From the NCBI GenBank assembly GCA_031263945.1, contig JAISEW010000194.1, positions 1-10,190 on the forward strand: a DNA stretch of 10,190 nucleotides, in the 5' to 3' direction. The first letter of the stretch is position 1. Each line of letters starts with the position of its first letter. This DNA comes from Gracilibacteraceae bacterium. GTDB taxonomy: Bacteria; Bacillota; Desulfitobacteriia; Desulfitobacteriales; Syntrophobotulaceae. The translations under genes and the position numbers were made by a program. Below the pieces are notes generated by a model that ran no database searches, was not told the origin of the DNA, and saw nothing but the letters and a program-made list of their open reading frames with translations. Below, piece after piece: positions 1 to 6,833 of the stretch.

Positions 1-39
1 TGACGGATGCGGGCGAAAACGAAAACAAAGATTCAGGCG

Positions 40-2439
40 CTAATCAACTTCCGCGCAATAGGTGACGATCTGTCCGAAGGCGATCCCCCCGTCCCCCGGG
101 GGTAAAAGGCGCGGATACCTGAGGCGCAGTCCGCTCGCCGCCGCCAGTTCCGCCAGCGTCTCCGTGAGCAGTTTATTTTGAAAAACGCCGCCGGCGACCA
201 AAAATTCCCTATCCCCTTCATTCAGCGCCGTCACCGCCGCGCAGGCCCCGACAGCCAGTGATAAATGGAAAATATAGGAAATAAACCCGGCGTCCCGCCC
301 CGCCGCCGCCAGAACGCACAGCCGCCGCCAAAAACCGCTCAGACCGAACACGACCGCTTCTTCCTCCGCCGCGGCCCGAAAGTCAAAATAAGCCAACTCG
401 CCGTTGGCCACTTCCGGCCAGGGGCCGAGCGCGTCAGCCCCGCTTCGCTCCCGCCGCCGCAAAGCCGCGCGCGCCTCGCGCCAAAGCCGCTGTTTCGCCT
501 CCCGCGTCTCCGACCTCTCCTGCCAGCGCCAGGCCGCGCTCTCCAGTTCCGCCGCCGCCTGCCCCTCGTAAGTCACGCGCGGGCAAACGCCGGCCAGCGC
601 GCTCACGGCGTCAAAGAGACGTCCGCAGGAAGAAGTCTGATAAACCCCCGCGCCGGCGGCTGACTGCGCGGCCAGGACCGCCGCTTCCCCTTCCGGCAGG
701 CGGGAGGCCGTCCATTCCCGCAAATTCCGGTCGGCCGCCCCCGACAGAAGTTTCAGCGTCCAGGCCCAGGCGATCCGCAGGGGAAAAGCGAGGCTTTTTT
801 CCCCCGGCACAGGCATGTATTCCATATGACCGGCTCGCCGCCACGCGCCGGCCGTGCCGCGAAAAAACTCAAACCCCCAGACGTTCCCGTCCCGGCCGTA
901 ACCCGTACCGTCGCAAACCAGCCCCCCCACCGGCCCCGGCAGTGCGTATTCGCCCTGGACCGCCGCCAGATGCGCCTCGTGATGCCAGACGGCGCGCGTC
1001 TCCAGACCGAGCGACGGCGCCCAGCGCGTGGCGGCGTAGGCCGGGTGAGCATCGTGCAGGACGACCTCCGGTTTGACGCCGGCCACTTCCTGAAAAGAAA
1101 CATACTCTTGGCGCAGACGGCGAAAATTTTCATATTCACCCATATTACCCAGATATTGGCTCACAAAAGCCGATTCTCCGCTCGCCAGGCAAAAAGCGTT
1201 TTTCATCTCGGCCCCCAGAGCGGCGGCGGGCCGGGGGCAGGGCCGCGGCAACGGCAGCGGCGCCGGCACATAACCCCGCGCGCGCCGAAAAAAAGAAGGG
1301 CCGCCGTCTATTATCCGCAGGACGGAATCGTCACAAAAGTGGTATATTTCCCGGTCGTGGAAGACAAACACGTCCGCCGCTCCGCCCAGCTCCGCCCGCG
1401 CTTCCGCCTCGCGGTAAATCAGCGGACGCCCGCTCAGGTTGGCGCTCGTCATGACGAGAAAATCCGGGCCGCCCGGAATAAACAGCAGTTCGTGCAGCGG
1501 CGTGTACGGCAGCATGAGACCGACGGTGTCCAGTCCCGGAGCCAGGGCGGCCGGCAGGGAAAATTCCTCCCGCCGCCGGACGACGACGATCGGCGCGGCC
1601 GGGGAGGCCAAAAGTTCCGCCTCCGCCGGAGTGAGCAAGGCCGCGCGACGGGCGGCAGCCAGATCCCGCGCCATCACCGCCAAAGGCTTGCCGTCCCGCT
1701 CCTTATTCCGGCGCAGCCTCTCCGCCGCCGCCCCGTTCAAAGCGTCGCAGACCAAATGAAAACCGCCCAACCCTTTGACGGCCAAAATCGCTCCCTCTCC
1801 CAGCATCGCCGCCGCCCGCCCGAGGGGAGACCGATCCGTCTCTCCGCCCGGATCCGAGCCGAGTTCCGCCGCCTCCAGCCAAACCCGCGGACCGCAGGCC
1901 GGGCACGCCGCCGGCTGAGCGTGAAAGCGCCGGTCAGCCGGATCGGCGTATTCCCGCGCGCAAAGCGGACACATGGGGAAGCGATCCATCGTGGTGCGGG
2001 CGCGGTCATAGGGGCGGGCTCGGATGATGGTGTAGCGGGGCCCGCAATTCACGCAATTGATAAACGGATAGTGAAAACGCCTGTCCCCCGCGTCGCGCAG
2101 TTCCCGGCGGCAGTCGGCGCAAATGGCGGCGTCGGGGGAGATCAGACTATCCTGCCGCCCGGCCAAGGCGCTGGGGATAATGCGAAAATCCGCCCAGCCC
2201 TCCAACGGCGCGGGCGAAGCGTCTAGGCGCTGAATGTCGGCCAGCGGCAGCGGCTCGCTGCTCAGACGCCGGTAAAACTCGGCCGTGTTTTCGCCTTCGG
2301 CGTGGATCAGCGCCCCCGCCCCCGTGTTGCGCACCCAGCCCCGGATGCCGCAGCCCTTGGCCAGCCGGTAAACAAAAGGGCGAAAACCCACGCCCTGCAC
2401 GACGCCCCGGACATCGATCCGCAAAGCCTTTTCCCTCAT
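40..2439 (-). CDS. hypF: HypF, carbamoyltransferase for [NiFe] hydrogenase maturation
   Basis: HypF activates carbamoyl phosphate to carbamoyl-AMP and passes the carbamoyl group to the C-terminal Cys of HypE, the first step in making the cyanide ligands of the [NiFe] centre; it acts in the cytoplasm. All family domains are visible in order: acylphosphatase (residues about 5-90, VQGVGFRPF and WVRNTG), two zinc-finger pairs (CADC 107-110, CVNC 129-132, CPLC 157-160, CPAC 179-182), a YrdC-like domain (about 205-395, KGLGGFHLVCDA and MTSANLSGRP) and a Kae1-like domain (about 407-795, HHEAH 486-490, CDGTGYGRDG, YEGQAA, GGVFQN, PPGDGG). The product is 799 residues, somewhat long against roughly 750; an Arg/Glu-rich stretch at about 636-680 may be an insertion. 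I chose the ATG at 2439 because the acylphosphatase domain starts there and GAGGGAGG lies just upstream. An in-frame GTG at 2526 would translate through the terminator hairpin. The stop is TAG. No other hyp gene is in the window. Confidence 0.96.
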   Translation of the reverse strand: MREKALRIDVRGVVQGVGFRPFVYRLAKGCGIRGWVRNTGAGALIHAEGENTAEFYRRLSSEPLPLADIQRLDASPAPLEGWADFRIIPSALAGRQDSLISPDAAICADCRRELRDAGDRRFHYPFINCVNCGPRYTIIRARPYDRARTTMDRFPMCPLCAREYADPADRRFHAQPAACPACGPRVWLEAAELGSDPGGETDRSPLGRAAAMLGEGAILAVKGLGGFHLVCDALNGAAAERLRRNKERDGKPLAVMARDLAAARRAALLTPAEAELLASPAAPIVVVRRREEFSLPAALAPGLDTVGLMLPYTPLHELLFIPGGPDFLVMTSANLSGRPLIYREAEARAELGGAADVFVFHDREIYHFCDDSVLRIIDGGPSFFRRARGYVPAPLPLPRPCPRPAAALGAEMKNAFCLASGESAFVSQYLGNMGEYENFRRLRQEYVSFQEVAGVKPEVVLHDAHPAYAATRWAPSLGLETRAVWHHEAHLAAVQGEYALPGPVGGLVCDGTGYGRDGNVWGFEFFRGTAGAWRRAGHMEYMPVPGEKSLAFPLRIAWAWTLKLLSGAADRNLREWTASRLPEGEAAVLAAQSAAGAGVYQTSSCGRLFDAVSALAGVCPRVTYEGQAAAELESAAWRWQERSETREAKQRLWREARAALRRRERSGADALGPWPEVANGELAYFDFRAAAEEEAVVFGLSGFWRRLCVLAAAGRDAGFISYIFHLSLAVGACAAVTALNEGDREFLVAGGVFQNKLLTETLAELAAASGLRLRYPRLLPPGDGGIAFGQIVTYCAEVD

Positions 2440-2457
2440 GATCCTCCCTCGGACTTC

Positions 2458-2491
2458 AAAAAAACGCCCGCAGCCTGAGAAAGCTGCGGGC
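2458..2491 (-). terminator. Intrinsic terminator after cydB
   Basis: Read on the minus strand this is a perfect 9-bp GC-rich stem, GCCCGCAGC / GCTGCGGGC (arms 2483-2491 and 2466-2474), with an 8-nt loop, followed by one G and seven T (2458-2464). That is a textbook Rho-independent terminator. It lies 52 nt after the cydB stop and ends 18 nt before the hypF start codon. It probably ends the cydAB transcript, and any transcript that reaches hypF from upstream must pass it. Confidence 0.92.
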
Positions 2492-2543
2492 ATCTCGTCA
2501 TTCCGGAATCCATTTTTGTCGCACACCCGTATTCAGAAAATTC

Positions 2544-3551
2544 CTAATATTCCAATTTATCTTGCGTGACCCTCTTTTTGAATATAACAAAATTCATGAT
2601 CTGATAGATCAGCACGATCGGCACGAGACACAGGGCCACGATCGTCATGATCTTCAGGGTGTAAGGGCTGGAGGAGGCGTTGTAGATCGTCAGGCTCCAC
2701 TCCGGGTTCAAAGAGGAGATCATCACATTGGGAAACATGGCCGCAAACACAGTCACCGTGACAAAAGCGATCGTCACCGCCGAAGCGATGAAGGAAACTC
2801 CCCAGTGTTTTGTCCAGGCTAAGACCACCGAGAGAACAAGAGCCACAGCCGCGACAGCCACAGCCGCCAGAGCGACGGGGCTGGATTTCAGGCCGGTGGT
2901 CAGAAAAGCGAACACCACCCAGGCTACCGTGACCGGCACGAGCACGACGCCGGATACCCGGCCGATCCGCCCCACGCGCTCAAGTATCGCCTCGTCGCCG
3001 ATTTTGAGCGACAGAAAAGCGGCGCCGTGGTAAAGGAACAGTAAAAAAGTGACTACGCCGCCCAGCAAAGTGAAAGGCGTCAACAAGGTGAAAAACGTCC
3101 CGGCGTATTCCATATTCGCGTCGATGGGAACGCCGGTGATAAAGTTGGACACGGCCACCCCCCACAGGAGGGCCGGCAGAAAACTGCTGACGCAAATCAC
3201 CCAGTCCCAGAGCTTGCGCCAGGCAGGACTTGCTACTTTGCTGCGAAACTCGAATGAAACACCGCGGGCGATCAGCGCGAGCAAAATCACAAAGAGGGCG
3301 AGATAAAAACCGCTGAACAAAGTGGCGTACCAATGTGGAAACGCCGCGAACACGGCGCCGCCCGCCGTTATCAACCACACCTCGTTGCCGTCCCAGAACG
3401 GTCCGATCGAATTGATGACGACCCGCCGCTCTCCGTCGGTTTTGCCGGCGAACGGCGTCAGCATCCCTACGCCGTAATCAAATCCCTCCAGAAAAAAGAA
3501 GCCGATAAATAAAACACCTACGAGGATAAACCACAGGATATTCAAGTCCAC
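2544..3551 (-). CDS. cydB: Cytochrome bd quinol oxidase subunit II (CydB)
   Basis: CydB is the second large membrane subunit of the cytochrome bd terminal oxidase, which oxidises quinol and reduces oxygen to water without pumping protons. The 335-residue product is very hydrophobic, with about eight to nine predicted helices. It carries the family signatures GFDYGVG (Asp25, matching E. coli Asp29) and GPFWDGNEVWL (Trp53 and Asp54, matching Trp57 and Asp58), and then ARGVSFEFR (95-103). The start is GTG at 3551, with AAAGGAGGGG about 5 nt upstream. This start lies inside the last codons of the cydA reading frame (10-nt overlap), so translation is probably coupled to the distal part of cydA. 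The stop is TAG, and reading through it would only add residues encoded by the terminator, so TAG acts as a normal stop here. There is no room for a cydX-like small subunit gene before the terminator. Confidence 0.97.
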   Translation of the reverse strand: MDLNILWFILVGVLFIGFFFLEGFDYGVGMLTPFAGKTDGERRVVINSIGPFWDGNEVWLITAGGAVFAAFPHWYATLFSGFYLALFVILLALIARGVSFEFRSKVASPAWRKLWDWVICVSSFLPALLWGVAVSNFITGVPIDANMEYAGTFFTLLTPFTLLGGVVTFLLFLYHGAAFLSLKIGDEAILERVGRIGRVSGVVLVPVTVAWVVFAFLTTGLKSSPVALAAVAVAAVALVLSVVLAWTKHWGVSFIASAVTIAFVTVTVFAAMFPNVMISSLNPEWSLTIYNASSSPYTLKIMTIVALCLVPIVLIYQIMNFVIFKKRVTQDKLEY

Positions 3552-3829
3552 AGCGACCCCTCCTTTCCTTCGGGCGCGCCGAGCAGCTCCGGAGATTTTC
3601 TGGCGCCGGCCGCCAGAAGATAGATGTCCGCGATCATGAGCAGCGTGTAGATCAGCACGAGACCGACCAAAGAAATAACGATGGAGGAAGCGGGTACGAC
3701 AGTCGAAACGCCTTCTTCCAATGTCTGTAAATTATAGACCAGCCAGGGCTGCCGCCCGAATTCCGCCAGAAACCATCCGCCTGTATTCGCCAAATACGGC
3801 AGGAAAAGGGCGATAGGCATCAGGCGCAA
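3542..3829 (-). CDS. cydA: C-terminal part of cytochrome bd subunit I (CydA), cut off by an in-frame TAG
   Basis: This 95-residue stretch is the missing C-terminus of CydA, in exactly the same frame as the upstream part and separated from it by TAG-GGT-TTT. It holds predicted helices 8 and 9. The first contains LPYLANTGGWFLAEFGRQPW; in full-length numbering its Glu382 and Arg385 match E. coli Glu445 (haem b595 ligand) and Arg448. The conserved motifs look intact, so the part is either recently separated or still under selection. If it is translated on its own, the possible starts are TTG at 3829, with AGAGG 8 nt upstream, or ATG at 3820. If the TAG is read through, it is residues 358-454 of one protein. 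It ends in TGA, overlapping the cydB start. That this is CydA sequence is very clear; how it is expressed is not. Confidence 0.9.
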   Translation of the reverse strand: MRLMPIALFLPYLANTGGWFLAEFGRQPWLVYNLQTLEEGVSTVVPASSIVISLVGLVLIYTLLMIADIYLLAAGARKSPELLGAPEGKEGSLWT

Positions 3830-3835
3830 AAAACC

Positions 3836-3838
3836 CTA
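3836..3838 (-). other. In-frame amber (TAG) codon inside cydA
   Basis: This is codon 357 of a CydA frame that would otherwise be open for 454 codons, from 4906 to the TGA at 3542. The context reads NIDKR-stop-GFLRLMPIAL, in the loop between the FRVM helix and the GRQPW helix. One base change from a sense codon would create it, for example TGG (Trp), CAG, AAG or TAC/TAT. TAG also ends cydB and hypF at normal family positions, so general reassignment of TAG in this genome is unlikely. I see no convincing stem-loop just downstream that would suggest programmed readthrough. Confidence 0.93.
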
Positions 3839-4906
3839 CCTCTTATCGATATTCCCCCGGAAAATCAACGCCAACAAGGCGAGCAGCAACATCAGCAGAC
3901 CGGCGCCCACCATGACGCGAAAACTCCAGAAATTGACAGCCACGGGCGGCGTATAATTACCGGGGCCGTGCCGGGCTTCCATTTCCGCCTGCAAATCGTT
4001 CAGCCCCTTGACCTCGCCGGTGAAACTGTTGTAACTCATAAAACTCAGCAGGCCGGGTATTTTGATTTCCGCGGAGTTCGCGCGGTTTTTTTCGTCGATG
4101 CCGGCAAAAATTACAAAATCAGCCGGATCGGCCGTTTCCCAATGCGCTTCCGCCGCCGCCATTTTCATCGGCTGCTCCTGCACGAGATGCTGTCCCTGGA
4201 AATGCCCGATGCCGACCACCAGAATCACGGCGATAAAACCGGCCGTCGCGCCGTATTTGAACGAGGTTTTGAAAAAATCAATATCAGACCCTTTGAACAA
4301 ATGCCAAGCGCTGACGCCCATGATAAAAAAGGCGCCCGTACACAGCCCGGCGGAAAAAACATGGGGGAATTGATACAGGAAATGGGGGTTGGTGATCAGC
4401 GCCGGAAAATCAATCATTTGGGCGCGGCCGTTCGCGATCTCATAACCTAGGGGATTTTGCATGAATGAATTCGCGATGAGGATCCAAACAGCGGATAGAT
4501 TAGAGGCGATCGCCACGAGCCAGATGCAGGTCAGATGCGCTTTTTTTCCCAGCCGTTCCCAACCGAAGACCCAGATGCCTATAAAAGTCGACTCGATGAA
4601 AAAAGCCAACAGGGCTTCCACCGCCAGCGGCGCCCCGAAAATATCGCCGACATAACGGGAATAACCGGACCAGTTCATCCCGAATTGAAACTCCTGCACG
4701 ATACCGGTGACGACGCCCATGGCGAAGTTGATCAAAAAAAGATTTCCCCAGAATTTTGTCATTTTTTTGAATTTTTCGTCGCCTGTCTGCACATACCTCG
4801 TCTGGATAATGGCCACCAGAAGCACCAGACCCAAAGTCAGCGGCACAAAGAAAAAATGATACGTCGACGTGGCGGCAAATTGTATACGCGCCAACAGTAT
4901 TTCCAT
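3836..4906 (-). CDS. cydA: Cytochrome bd quinol oxidase subunit I (CydA), N-terminal 356 residues
   Basis: CydA holds the three haems and the quinol site of the bd oxidase in the cytoplasmic membrane. This part covers predicted helices 1-7 and most cofactor residues: RIQFAATSTYHF with His17 (E. coli His19), PLAVEALLAFFIE with Glu97 and Glu105 (Glu99 and Glu107), FPHVFSAG with His182 (His186, haem b558), the quinol loop GHFQGQHLVQEQPMK with Lys248 and Glu253 (Lys252 and Glu257), and FWSFRVM with Met332 (Met393, haem b558). The Q-loop is the short type common in Bacillota. The frame then stops at an in-frame TAG, while CydA proteins of this type run to about 440-470 residues; the remainder follows in the same frame. 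The ATG at 4906 has GAGGAGGG 7 nt upstream and its own promoter lies in the gap behind it. The truncated product lacks the haem b595 Glu and should not work alone. Confidence 0.95.
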   Translation of the reverse strand: MEILLARIQFAATSTYHFFFVPLTLGLVLLVAIIQTRYVQTGDEKFKKMTKFWGNLFLINFAMGVVTGIVQEFQFGMNWSGYSRYVGDIFGAPLAVEALLAFFIESTFIGIWVFGWERLGKKAHLTCIWLVAIASNLSAVWILIANSFMQNPLGYEIANGRAQMIDFPALITNPHFLYQFPHVFSAGLCTGAFFIMGVSAWHLFKGSDIDFFKTSFKYGATAGFIAVILVVGIGHFQGQHLVQEQPMKMAAAEAHWETADPADFVIFAGIDEKNRANSAEIKIPGLLSFMSYNSFTGEVKGLNDLQAEMEARHGPGNYTPPVAVNFWSFRVMVGAGLLMLLLALLALIFRGNIDKR

Positions 4907-4944
4907 AAACCATCCCTCCTCTCAGAATAAATTGAATCGCTCTA

Positions 4945-4973
4945 ATTTTATCAGGTATGGATTATGAGGTCAA
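4945..4973 (-). promoter_or_regulatory. Sigma-A/70-type promoter of cydAB
   Basis: On the minus strand, TTGACC (4973-4968) is followed by a 17-nt spacer and TAAAAT (4950-4945), preceded by TGA, which gives an extended -10 (TGATAAAAT). The expected start of transcription is near 4938, leaving a leader of about 30 nt with the ribosome binding site at its end. It fills the 84-nt gap between the ribF stop and the cydA ATG. The stretch is AT-rich against GC-rich surroundings. I see no clear operator palindrome and no terminator for ribF here, so readthrough from the upstream operon may also feed cydAB. Confidence 0.82.
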
Positions 4974-4990
4974 CTACTAAATCGGAAGAA

Positions 4991-5914
4991 TTATAATTTT
5001 AAACAGCGCCGCGCTTCCTCTTTGTCTTCCTTCAGCTGGGCGCTCACAGCCGCCGCGCTCGTGAAACGCCGCTCGCCGCGCAGCCGGGCTTCTAACGTCA
5101 GAAATATTTCCTGCCCGTACAAATCCCCGCTAAAATCGAAAAAATGCGCCTCGACCGCGCGCGGGAGCCCTTCGCCGAAAGTAGGCCGCACACCGATATT
5201 CAACATGCCGTCATACCAGCGCCCGCCGATAAATCCGCGTACGGCGTAAACGCCGTCGCCCGGGATCAGGATATCTTCTGGCAGCCGCAAATTGGCTGTC
5301 GGGAAACCCAGCAGCCGGCCGCGGCCGTCGCCGGATCCCACCAGGCCCCTGACGCAGGGACTGCGCCCCATCATCGCGGCGGCCAGCGCCAAATCCCCTT
5401 CCGCCAGGCTGGCCCGGATCGCCGAAGATGAAATTATCCGCTGCCCGAGCCTCTGCGCCCGCACCACACTGACGCCAAACCCGTACTCCTGTCCCAACCG
5501 GCGCAGATCCGCCGGTTTTCCCTGCCCGCCTTTGCCAAAGGAATAATTGAAGCCGACCACAGCGTGCGCCGTTCCCAGCGGCAAGAGGAGACGCCGGGCA
5601 AAATCACGCGGCGGCGTATCCGCCAGCGTCCGGTCAAACGGTGCCAGACAAACACTGTCCACGCCGCACTCACTCAGCCAGCGGATTTTCGTCTCCTGAT
5701 CGGAAAGCAGATTTAACTCTTTTTCCGGGATCAATATCTTCAAAGGGTGCGGGTCAAAAAGCAGCGCCCCCAGCGGCAGTCCGCTCCGGGCGGCGATTTC
5801 CTTTCCCCGCCGGAGCAGCTGCCGGTGCCCGAGATGCACCCCGTCGAAATTGCCCAGCGCCAGCACCTGCCGCCGGTTTTCTGTTATCCGCTCTGAAAAA
5901 TTCCATACTTCCAC
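4991..5914 (-). CDS. ribF: Bifunctional riboflavin kinase / FAD synthetase (RibF)
   Basis: RibF phosphorylates riboflavin to FMN and adenylates FMN to FAD in the cytoplasm. The 307 residues match the usual length of 300-320. The N-terminal FAD synthetase domain (about 1-180) shows ALGNFDGVHLGH (19-30), LLFDPHPL (51-58), GFNYSFGKGGQG (121-132) and ISSSAIR (161-167). The C-terminal flavokinase domain (about 183-305) shows GRLLGFPTANL (199-209), GVYAV, LNIGVRPTFG and the VEAHFFDFSGDLYGQ region with its catalytic Glu (254). The start is GTG at 5914, 4 nt after the truB stop, with AAGGCGGG about 7 nt upstream inside the truB 3' end; no other start fits between there and the in-frame stop upstream. 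It is the last gene of the infB group before the cydAB promoter and ends in TAA. Confidence 0.96.
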   Translation of the reverse strand: MEVWNFSERITENRRQVLALGNFDGVHLGHRQLLRRGKEIAARSGLPLGALLFDPHPLKILIPEKELNLLSDQETKIRWLSECGVDSVCLAPFDRTLADTPPRDFARRLLLPLGTAHAVVGFNYSFGKGGQGKPADLRRLGQEYGFGVSVVRAQRLGQRIISSSAIRASLAEGDLALAAAMMGRSPCVRGLVGSGDGRGRLLGFPTANLRLPEDILIPGDGVYAVRGFIGGRWYDGMLNIGVRPTFGEGLPRAVEAHFFDFSGDLYGQEIFLTLEARLRGERRFTSAAAVSAQLKEDKEEARRCLKL

Positions 5915-5918
5915 GCTG

Positions 5919-6833
5919 TTACCCGCCTTGAATCATTTTTTTGGCTCCGTCGCCGCCATCGCCGCGCAGGACTTTATCCGGACGCAGCTCCCCCGCTTCC
6001 GCCCGGCCGACGCCCAGCAGTTCCCCCGCGCAGTATACGGCGCAAGGGCCGTTCGGGAGCGGCGCCGCGCCCAGACGCCCCAGGTCCGACGGCAGGCCGC
6101 GCCGGAAAGCTTCGGCGCGGGAGAGCGGCATCTCCAGCGCCGGCAGATCCAGTCCCCAGCCCAAAGGAAGCATAAAAGTCAGATCCCCTTCCGCAAAGCG
6201 CGCCGCGACCTCAGCCAAACCGACGCTTTCCTCTAAGTAAAAAGAACCGGTCTCCAGGCGGCAAAGCGCCGACAAATGAGCGCCGCAACCCAGCCGTTTC
6301 CCAAGATCGTCGCACAAAGCGCGGATATACGTCCCGTGCGAGCAAGCCACTTCAAATACCGCCCGCGGATAGAGGCCGGGCGTCCAAGCCAGCCATTCCA
6401 TCCCGTAAATCTCTGTTTCCCTCTCCGCTCTTTCCACCACCTCGCCCCGGCGGGCCAGATCATAGAGCCTTTGGCCCTTATGGCGCACGGCGGAAAACAT
6501 CGGCGGTATTTGTTTTATTTTGCCGACAAAAGAAAAAAGCGCGTCCTTGGCCTCCGCCTGAGTGATCCGCGGCGCTTCCCGGCGCAATACCGTTCCGTCC
6601 GCGTCCTGCGTGTCCGTCACGACCCCGAATGTCGCCTCCGCCCGGTAGCGCTTTTTTTGGCCGGTATAGTATTCGGCCAGCCGCGTCGCCTGCCCGAGAC
6701 ACACCGGCAGAACGCCGGTCGCGCTCGGATCCAAAGTGCCGCAGTGCCCCGTTTTTTTCACGCGCAGCAGAGAACGTAAACGGCGCAGCGCGTCCATCGA
6801 AGTCATACCGCTTTCTTTGCGCAGGTTAATCAT
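5919..6833 (-). CDS. truB: tRNA pseudouridine-55 synthase (TruB)
   Basis: TruB makes pseudouridine at position 55 in the T-loop of tRNAs. Counting from the ATG at 6833 there are 304 residues, the usual size. The catalytic motif GHCGTLDPSATGVLPV holds the nucleophile Asp35; further on are the IPPMFSAVRHKGQRLYDLAR block, the CSHGTYIRALCDDLG block and a C-terminal PUA-like domain (about 240-300). The family normally begins with an N/D-G-(hydrophobic) motif before a Lys and GMTS. Here D-G lies just upstream of this ATG, so the true start is probably CTG at 6842, which has AGGAGG 9 nt before it; from the ATG that site is 18 nt away. The listed start is therefore the conservative choice and three residues (start-D-G) may be missing. 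The gene overlaps the nrnA 3' end and ends in TAA 4 nt before ribF. Confidence 0.95.
   Translation of the reverse strand: MINLRKESGMTSMDALRRLRSLLRVKKTGHCGTLDPSATGVLPVCLGQATRLAEYYTGQKKRYRAEATFGVVTDTQDADGTVLRREAPRITQAEAKDALFSFVGKIKQIPPMFSAVRHKGQRLYDLARRGEVVERAERETEIYGMEWLAWTPGLYPRAVFEVACSHGTYIRALCDDLGKRLGCGAHLSALCRLETGSFYLEESVGLAEVAARFAEGDLTFMLPLGWGLDLPALEMPLSRAEAFRRGLPSDLGRLGAAPLPNGPCAVYCAGELLGVGRAEAGELRPDKVLRGDGGDGAKKMIQGG

Noticed and set aside
826..2226. A 466-codon open frame on the plus strand inside hypF, plus other long plus-strand frames
   Set aside because: It is antisense to an unambiguous hypF. The predicted protein is Arg/Pro/Gln-rich with no recognisable domain; long antisense frames are expected in GC-rich coding sequence.
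2500..2509. A 10-bp palindrome ATTCCGGAAT between cydB and the terminator
   Set aside because: It is short and seen once in the window, with no promoter that it could plausibly control; not supported as an operator or repeat.
2440..2526. Extended hypF N-terminus from a GTG at 2526
   Set aside because: It would translate through the terminator hairpin and T-tract, has no family similarity, and the ATG at 2439 has a ribosome binding site and begins the acylphosphatase domain.
3836..3838. Pyrrolysine or general TAG recoding as an explanation of the cydA stop
   Set aside because: cydB and hypF both end at TAG at normal family positions, and cytochrome bd is not a known pyrrolysine protein; no pyrrolysine machinery is in the window. 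Local suppression is not excluded.
3820..3850. A frameshift as the cause of the cydA break
   Set aside because: Both parts are in the same frame (4906 and 3829 differ by a multiple of three), so no net frameshift is needed.
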